Source of the DNA: JAHECW01 sp964641415
GTDB taxonomy: Bacteria > Acidobacteriota > Thermoanaerobaculia > Thermoanaerobaculales > Sulfomarinibacteraceae
DNA: 64,000 bases
NCBI GenBank assembly: GCA_964641415.1
Contig: CAZXMW010000003.1
Location: 96,463 to 160,462, forward strand
Direction of reading: 5' to 3'
Position 1 is the stretch's first letter. The number at the start of each line of letters is the position of its first letter. Below, piece after piece: positions 58,377 through 64,000 of the stretch. Position numbers and translations under genes: made by a program. Under the pieces are notes generated by a model. The model was not told where the DNA came from. It was given only the letters and a program-made list of their open reading frames with translations, and did no database searches.

Positions 58377-61103
58377 TTAGGGCGGTCGTCGACTCCCCTC
58401 CGGCGCCCTCACAGCAGCCCCGCCCAAGGGTAGCGCAGGAACCTCCAAGGTGAACAGAGCTCCACCCCCGGGTCGCTCCTCGAAGCTGAGCCTGCCCCCG
58501 GCCTCCTCCACCATCTGTCGCGACAAGAACAGGCCGAGCCCAGTGCCGTCGCCGCTCGGCCGATGGGTGAAGAAGGGGTCGAAAATGCGGTTCTCCTCTC
58601 CCTTGGCCACACCGGGCCCGTCGTCGGCAACGGTCGCGAACAGGGTCTCGCCCTCGAGCTCGATGCCGATCCACAAGGTCCGGGCCCCGACCCGGAGCGC
58701 GTTGTCAAAGAGATTCAAAAAGACCTGGTTCGTGGGACCCGCGGGCGCCTTTGCGAGCCGGTCGGTGCCGTAGCTCTGGTGGACGGTGACCCCGTCGAGA
58801 CGGTGCCTGATGAGCTTGAGTGTGGCCTCGATGCCGCTGCGCAGGTCGCAGGTTGCGGTCTGGCCGGCCTCGGCAGGCCGGGCGTGGGTGTCCAGGGCCG
58901 AGGTGATGTCGTCGATGCGCACCGCCGCATCGCCGATGACCTCGAGCAGCTGTCGCCGAGTGTCGCCATCCAGGCTTCCCGAGGCCAGGGCCCTGGACGC
59001 GTTGAGGATCGCGTTGACCGGATTGCGCACTTCGTGCAGGATTCCGGCCGACATGGTGCCGACCACGGCCAGCTTTTCCTGCTGGGCCATGTGGAGGGCC
59101 ATGGCCCGCAGCCGCAGCTGGGCCCGGATCCTGGCCATCAACACGCGAGGGTGGAACGGCTTGGCCACGAAGTCGTCGGCGCCGTGAGCATAGGCGTCGA
59201 GGGTCGCTTCGGAGCCGACCTTGGCGGTCAGCAGGATCACCGGCAGGGAGCGCAGCGCAGGGTCGTTCTTGACCGTCCGGCAGAGCTCGGTGCCGCTCAC
59301 GTTCGGCATCATGACGTCGGATACCAAGAGGTCGGGCGGGTCATGTCGGATGCTCTCGAGGGCCTCCTTCCCGTCGGCTGCGACCCTGACACTGTAGTGA
59401 GCGGCCAGCAGATCGCGGATGAAGTCCCGGACCTCCGGGTTGTCCTCGGCGAGCAGGATCCCGGGTCGCCGGCCACCTGCGAACAGCAGGGAGTCGGCGG
59501 GATCGAGATCCGACGGCGCGATCGCCTCCGCCGACTTCAGGCCGGATGGCTCCGCGGGCAGCTCGTCGAGGCCGGCGTCCTCGGCACGGCGGCGCACCAC
59601 CGGTTCTTCGAACTGCTGGCGACGCTCGACCACCTCGGGTCGGATGTGTTCGCGACCGAACGGCAGGGAGACGGAGAAGATCGTCCCGGTCGGGCCCGGG
59701 CTGTCGACCGAGATGGTGCCCCCGTGCAGCTCCACCAGCTCTTTGGCGAGGGCGAGACCGATGCCGACCCCGCCCTGGCGGCGGCGGTCGGTCGGGTGGA
59801 CCTGAAAGAAGCGCTCGAAAACCCGATCGCGATCGGCTTCCGGGATCCCCGGCCCGGTGTCCTCGACCTCGATGCGGACGCCGTCGCCGAGATCCCGAAC
59901 CCGGACGTCGATTCGACCTCCCGGGGGGGTGAACTTGATGGCGTTGGACACCAGGTTGGTGAGGACGATCTCGAGGCGATGCGCGTCACCCCAGATCTTG
60001 TGGGTCGGTGCGTCGCAATCGAGCTCGAGTTCGATCCCCTCGGACATGGCGGCCGGCAGGCTGTTCTCCTGCACCGAGGCCGCCACCGAGCGCACGTCCA
60101 TCTCCGCCAGGTTGAGCCGCAGACCACCGGCGTCGAGGCGCGACAGGTCGAGCAGGTCGTTGATGAGACCCAGCAGGCGCTCGGCGTTGCGCCTGATCAC
60201 CCGAACGTGCTGACGCGCGGTTTCATGGGAAGCGGCGTCGGCAAGCTCGGCGAGGGGCGCGAGGATGAGAGTCAAGGGTGTGCGCAGCTCGTGCGAGATG
60301 TTGGCGAAGAACCGACTCTTGAGCCGGTCGAGCTCCTTGAGCTTCTCGAGTGCCCCCTTGAGGTCGTTCGAGGTTCTCGCCAGCCCCATCCGAGCCTCGG
60401 ACTCGCGGCGAGCCACCGCCGCAAGCTGCACACGGCTCAAAAAGTCGCGTCGCGCGAGGTCGTACTTGAAGACCGTGGCGACCAGGGCGAGACCGAAAGC
60501 GGTGACGATCACGAAGCTGTTGGCCACGACCTCCGGCACCGGCGGGTCGCCCCGCCAGCTGGGAAAGAAAAAGGCCGCGGCGATCAAGCCGCCGACTGCC
60601 AGAGAGCTGGCCGTCCAGACCGGCCGCCACATCGGGATGACACCGACGCCGATCATGCTCACCGCGAGCCCCATGATGTACTTGGAGAAGGCGTCACCGG
60701 CGAACGGCAGCATGGGACCGATGAAGCCGCAGTAGGTGACCGCGACGATCCAGAACCCCTCGAGGCTGCGCCTGGCGAAGCGCGGCCGGTGGACCATCAC
60801 GACGGTCGCGGTTGTGATTGCGACCGCGGCGATCCGGAGCAGGACGAAGCGCAGCCAAACATCGGGCGCGAGCGCGTAGTCGAACAGACCCCAGCCGAGA
60901 TAGAGCAGGTTGAACACCGCCACGGTTCGCACCAGCATCGGCAGATTGCGCTTGCGCAGCTCCCTGTGAAAAGCCCGGTCGTTGAGGTTGTCGGCGTTGA
61001 TCGACAGTGCCGGGTCGGAGTCGTAGGGCGCAGCAATGCGCAGGCCCTCGGAGGAGTCTCCGTCGACGGTCCGATTTCGCTCGACCTGGATGTCTGCGCT
61101 CAT
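58377..61103 (-). CDS. membrane hybrid sensor: kinase-receiver-kinase (PhcS-like position)
   Basis: 908 residues. About six membrane helices (62-212) form the sensor. Then come a first kinase core (H271 in ISHELRTPL; N box NLVSNAIKF; DTGPGIP), a receiver (D596 in LLVSDVMMP, K648) and a second kinase core (H690 in GILHEVRNPVN; NLFDNALRVG; GDGTGLGLFLS). Two complete kinase modules around one receiver are unusual. It is first in the three-gene leftward cluster and 62 bp before the methyltransferase. The ATG at 61103 is preferred to an upstream GTG (61133) lacking a ribosome site. It is divergent from the FKBP gene. Confidence 0.88.
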   Translation of the reverse strand: MSADIQVERNRTVDGDSSEGLRIAAPYDSDPALSINADNLNDRAFHRELRKRNLPMLVRTVAVFNLLYLGWGLFDYALAPDVWLRFVLLRIAAVAITTATVVMVHRPRFARRSLEGFWIVAVTYCGFIGPMLPFAGDAFSKYIMGLAVSMIGVGVIPMWRPVWTASSLAVGGLIAAAFFFPSWRGDPPVPEVVANSFVIVTAFGLALVATVFKYDLARRDFLSRVQLAAVARRESEARMGLARTSNDLKGALEKLKELDRLKSRFFANISHELRTPLTLILAPLAELADAASHETARQHVRVIRRNAERLLGLINDLLDLSRLDAGGLRLNLAEMDVRSVAASVQENSLPAAMSEGIELELDCDAPTHKIWGDAHRLEIVLTNLVSNAIKFTPPGGRIDVRVRDLGDGVRIEVEDTGPGIPEADRDRVFERFFQVHPTDRRRQGGVGIGLALAKELVELHGGTISVDSPGPTGTIFSVSLPFGREHIRPEVVERRQQFEEPVVRRRAEDAGLDELPAEPSGLKSAEAIAPSDLDPADSLLFAGGRRPGILLAEDNPEVRDFIRDLLAAHYSVRVAADGKEALESIRHDPPDLLVSDVMMPNVSGTELCRTVKNDPALRSLPVILLTAKVGSEATLDAYAHGADDFVAKPFHPRVLMARIRAQLRLRAMALHMAQQEKLAVVGTMSAGILHEVRNPVNAILNASRALASGSLDGDTRRQLLEVIGDAAVRIDDITSALDTHARPAEAGQTATCDLRSGIEATLKLIRHRLDGVTVHQSYGTDRLAKAPAGPTNQVFLNLFDNALRVGARTLWIGIELEGETLFATVADDGPGVAKGEENRIFDPFFTHRPSGDGTGLGLFLSRQMVEEAGGRLSFEERPGGGALFTLEVPALPLGGAAVRAPEGSRRPP

Positions 61104-61376
61104 GATCCCCCGGGGGTCGGTCGCCGCCTGCACGCGGGCTGCAACCTCTAACTCTCTCCAGCCGTTGGAATTCTACCACCGGCATGGAGCAGGAGCTCCG
61201 ACCGATGGGAAGTCCCCCGACGAGGGTCGAAGATCGGCAGCAACTCGGATTCGAGCCTCATTGGTCGGTCGATCTCCACTCCCCAAAGAACGTCGCCGCC
61301 GAAGGCCGGTGCTTCCGCCGCAACTCACCGGCGCCGAGCTTGCGTCAGGCGCCCCGGAGGAGATATCGTCTGATCC

Positions 61377-62177
61377 ATGAAAACTCTGATCTTCGGCATC
61401 CTCGCCTGCCTCGTCTCCCTCACCGTCTTTGCCCAGACCATCGACGCACCGCCCGATGTCGCGCAACCACCCGACGATGCCGCGGTCACCGACTCCGGGC
61501 TCGCCTCGAAGGTCCTCGCGGCAGGCACCGGCAGCGTCCATCCCGACGCCTGGGATTCGGTGACCGTGCACTACACCGGATGGACCACAGACGGGAAGAT
61601 GTTCGACTCGTCGGTGACCCGCGGCCAGCCGGCCACGTTCCCGCTCAATCGCGTCATTCCGGGCTGGACCGAGGGGCTGCAGCTCATGGTGGTCGGCGAG
61701 AAACGCCGGATCTGGATCCCCGAGCAGATCGCCTACGGCGGGCGCCCCGGTGCGCCCCAGGGGATGTTGGTCTTTGACGTCGAACTCATCGGGATCGAGG
61801 AAGCGCCCGACCCACCGCCGGCTCCCTCCGACGTCGCGCAACCGCCCGGCGATGCCGTGGTCACCGACTCCGGTCTCGCCTCCAAGGTCCTCGCGGCGGG
61901 TACCGGCGACGATCATCCGAGAGCCAACAGCCGAGTCACCGTCCACTACACCGGTTGGACGACAGACGGGAAAATGTTCGACTCGTCGGTGACCCGCGGC
62001 CAGGCGGCGAGCTTCGGTCTCGACCAGGTGATTCCCGGTTGGACCGAAGGCCTTCAGCTCATGGTGGTCGGCGAGAAACGCCGATTCTGGATCCCCGAGC
62101 AGCTCGCCTATGGCGGTCGGCCCGGCGCTCCCCAGGGCATGCTCGTCTTCGACGTCGAGCTGCTCGGCATCCAGTAG
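61377..62177 (+). CDS. exported tandem FKBP-type peptidyl-prolyl isomerase
   Basis: 266 residues with a signal peptide (1-19, ...VFA). Two nearly identical FKBP domains (about 42-139 and 168-266) each carry VTVHYTGWTTDGKMFDSS, VIPGWTEGLQLM and the final LVFDVELI/LLGI strand, the hallmarks of the family. It helps fold exported proteins by cis-trans isomerisation of prolines. The two domain-coding stretches are highly similar even at the DNA level, indicating a recent internal duplication. A GGAGGAG lies about 10 bases too far from the ATG, so translation efficiency is uncertain. Confidence 0.92.
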   Translation: MKTLIFGILACLVSLTVFAQTIDAPPDVAQPPDDAAVTDSGLASKVLAAGTGSVHPDAWDSVTVHYTGWTTDGKMFDSSVTRGQPATFPLNRVIPGWTEGLQLMVVGEKRRIWIPEQIAYGGRPGAPQGMLVFDVELIGIEEAPDPPPAPSDVAQPPGDAVVTDSGLASKVLAAGTGDDHPRANSRVTVHYTGWTTDGKMFDSSVTRGQAASFGLDQVIPGWTEGLQLMVVGEKRRFWIPEQLAYGGRPGAPQGMLVFDVELLGIQ

Positions 62178-62321
62178 CTGCCTGTCGAGCAGAAAGGCGG
62201 GGGCGCCCTGCGCTCCAGGCCCACGGGTCGGTCCGGGCGCCGGAGCGACTTGCGGGCGTTGCTCCGATTCAGGTAGCGTGAAGGCTGTGAAAGGTGTGCC
62301 CCCCCTCGACGGCGGTGACGG

Positions 62322-63101
62322 ATGACCGCGCCCGCGGTGTCGCTGGTGATGCCGATCTTCAACGGCGCCGCATACCTCGACGACAGCCTGCGGCGGTTGC
62401 GCGGGTTCGCCGACGAGGTGCTCCCCGACCTCGAGATCATCGCTGTCGACGACGGCTCGACCGACGCCACCGCCAATATCCTGTCCTCTGCCGCCGAGCT
62501 CCCGATCACCACCATCCGTCATCCGTCGAACCGAGGCAAGTTCGCCGCGCTCAAGACCGGGATGACGGCCGCCCGGGGCGCCTGCCGCGTCTTCACCGAC
62601 GCCGACCTGCCCTACGATCTGGACGCCCTGCCCTACATGGCAGAGCTGGTCACCAGCGGCGGCTTTCATCTCGTGGTCGGAGACCGGACGCTGCCCGAGT
62701 CGGAGCACCACGCTCTGCGGTCGGCGCTGCGCGGCTTCGGCACTCGGTTGTTCTCGTTCTCCGTCCGGATGCTCGTCACCGGCGAGCTCTTCGACACCCA
62801 GGTCGGGCTCAAGGGGTTGAGGAGCGACATCGCGGACGAGCTCTTCCCGCTGATCACCGACGACGGCTTCGCCGGCGATGTCGAGCTGCTCTACATTGCC
62901 CTCAAGTACAATCTGGCGATTCGTCGAATCCCGGTCCGACTGCTGCGCAGCGGCCCGAGCACCGTCAGCCTGATCGGTCACTCCTTGCCCATGCTGCTCC
63001 GGATCGCCGGCCTGCGGCGGCGCTGGTCGACCGGCCGATACGAGGCGCCGGCTCTCCGCATGATCGCGGACCAGCGCTACTGGAGACCGGCCGGTGACTG
63101 A
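62322..63101 (+). CDS. family 2 glycosyltransferase (dolichyl/polyprenyl-phosphate sugar synthase-like)
   Basis: 259 residues. The GT-A fold shows DDGSTD (43-48) and the DAD metal site in FTDADLPYD (D93, D95), with NRGKFAALKTGM between them as in enzymes that load sugars on polyprenyl phosphate. There is no C-terminal membrane segment. It could supply a lipid-linked sugar to GT-C enzymes such as the one at 28292-29650, but that link is inference. Its stop overlaps the GTG of the next gene. Confidence 0.85.
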   Translation: MTAPAVSLVMPIFNGAAYLDDSLRRLRGFADEVLPDLEIIAVDDGSTDATANILSSAAELPITTIRHPSNRGKFAALKTGMTAARGACRVFTDADLPYDLDALPYMAELVTSGGFHLVVGDRTLPESEHHALRSALRGFGTRLFSFSVRMLVTGELFDTQVGLKGLRSDIADELFPLITDDGFAGDVELLYIALKYNLAIRRIPVRLLRSGPSTVSLIGHSLPMLLRIAGLRRRWSTGRYEAPALRMIADQRYWRPAGD

Positions 63102-63870
63102 CAACGCCAACCGCTGGCTCGAGGCGCTGCGGCTCGTCCGCTGGCCGCTGGTCGCGGTGATCGTCGTCGCGGGCGTCTGGTTCGCCGCGCGGGGCGTCTG
63201 GCAGGCCGCTCGCGACGGCGCACGCGGGTCCGCCGAGGCGGTGCGCGCGATCGGGGAAGGCGCCGCCGAGGTCGCCGGCCGCTTCGCCACCGGGACCATC
63301 ACCACGACCTTCGTGTCCGCCATCCCGCGACTCGTGCCCGACGGTGGCACGAAGCTCGAGCTGACCGTCCTCGAGGCCAGCGAAACCCTTTCTGAGACCG
63401 ACAATCGCAGAGTGTTCTTCGACCTGGTGCCGATCGGTTCGACGGTCTCCGAGATCCGCGTCCCGGTGACCTACCGTTATCACCTTCGTCTCGACGAACC
63501 CTGGCGGCTCGAGGTCGCCGGCGGCCGTTGCCTAGTCCACGCCCCAGCCATTCGGCCGAGCCTGCCGCCGGCGATCCACACCGACGGCATGGAAAAACGG
63601 TCCGAGTCGGGCTGGCTCCGATTCGACGAGGACGAGAGGATGGCGGAGCTCGAGCGGCGGCTGACCCCGACCCTGTCAGACCGCGCCCGGGATCCCGACC
63701 GCATCGACCTGGTGCGCGAGCACTGCCGTCGCCAGGTCGAACAGCTCGTTCGAAACTGGTTGTTGCTGGAGAATCAGTGGGGGCCCGGTCGATTCACCCA
63801 TATCGAGGTGGTCTTCGCCGATGAGGCGGGCATCGAACCGACGAACCTGACGCCGGTCGTCGAGAACTGA
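63094..63870 (+). CDS. uncharacterised membrane-anchored protein
   Basis: 258 residues. One membrane helix (about 17-34) near the N-terminus; the rest is predicted outside the cytoplasm or cytoplasmic depending on topology, with a beta-rich middle (KLELTVLEAS...RVPVTYRYHLRL) and a basic/acidic helical C-terminus (about 175-240). It faintly resembles DUF4230-type proteins, but this could not be confirmed. The GTG start overlaps the glycosyltransferase stop, so the two are co-translated. Confidence 0.65.
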   Translation: MTDNANRWLEALRLVRWPLVAVIVVAGVWFAARGVWQAARDGARGSAEAVRAIGEGAAEVAGRFATGTITTTFVSAIPRLVPDGGTKLELTVLEASETLSETDNRRVFFDLVPIGSTVSEIRVPVTYRYHLRLDEPWRLEVAGGRCLVHAPAIRPSLPPAIHTDGMEKRSESGWLRFDEDERMAELERRLTPTLSDRARDPDRIDLVREHCRRQVEQLVRNWLLLENQWGPGRFTHIEVVFADEAGIEPTNLTPVVEN

Positions 63871-63882
63871 GATCGCTGCCTC

Positions 63883-64000
63883 GTCCGTGTCCGAATCCGA
63901 TCCCGATCCCGTGCCCGTGGGCAGCGACAGCGATCAGCGATCAAGGGCAGCGGCAGCGGCAGCGGCAGCGGCAGCGGCAGCGGCAGCGGCAGCGGCAGCG
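63883..64000. repeat. CCGNNN hexamers followed by a GGCAGC array, cut by the window end
   Basis: Six CCGTGT/CCGATC-type hexamers (63883-63918), then GCAGCGACAGCGATCAGCGA-like units, then a perfect GGCAGC array (from about 63946) that continues past the last base. It links the hexamer family and the GGCAGC/GATCAGCG family in one place. Confidence 0.9.

Noticed and set aside
58563..61151. Long plus-strand frame opposite the hybrid kinase gene
   Set aside because: The minus strand carries unmistakable kinase and receiver motifs; the plus frame shows none.

Overview
This is a chromosomal stretch of a GC-rich (about two thirds G+C or more) Gram-negative bacterium. It encodes an LPS deacetylase (LpxC), an RND pump with an outer-membrane channel, heme A synthesis for an aa3-type oxidase, and many secreted proteins with signal peptides. 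The mix of large secreted hydrolases, a gingipain-like C25 peptidase, kinase-like proteins, intergenic hexamer/heptamer repeats and Asp/Asn/Cys-rich C-terminal tails suggests Acidobacteriota, perhaps Thermoanaerobaculia. That placement is inference; no rRNA or tRNA gene was seen.

Layout. 0.2-8 kb: a HExxH metallopeptidase and an acyltransferase, then metG, glgC and the potassium system trkA-trkH. 8.5-15 kb: a PLP decarboxylase overlapping an acyltransferase, divergent ctaA and ctaB (heme A), and a DUF3179 protein. 15-20 kb: secreted S1 and M14 peptidases sharing one C-terminal tag. 20.7-29.7 kb: queA, a YraN-type nuclease, a membrane pseudokinase, a lipoprotein, a C25 peptidase and a GT-C glycosyltransferase. 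30-36.7 kb: an RND efflux operon behind a TetR regulator with its own operator-promoter. 37-46.5 kb: pgi, a GCS2-type ligase, a receiver-LpxC fusion, a eukaryote-like two-domain phosphofructokinase, a CPBP protease and an ACT-malic enzyme. 46.5-55.5 kb: a BNR-repeat secreted protein, an Ntn-hydrolase/M1-like fusion, an unknown gene beside fahA, and a radical SAM enzyme. 55.7-61.1 kb: a kinase-methyltransferase-receiver/kinase cluster resembling the Ralstonia phc quorum-sensing genes. 61.4-63.9 kb: a tandem FKBP isomerase, a family 2 glycosyltransferase and an unknown membrane-anchored protein.

The gaps hold unusual DNA. There are seven arrays or tracts of CCG-phased hexamers. Heptamer arrays begin inside or just after the 3' ends of several genes. 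Two copies of a 140-nt element share a predicted fold, with two covarying base pairs between them, which makes it a candidate structured RNA. There are also perfect or near-perfect long hairpins. The strongest leads are the 140-nt element, the receiver-LpxC fusion, the phc-like cluster, the two-domain PFK and the 3'-end heptad arrays.
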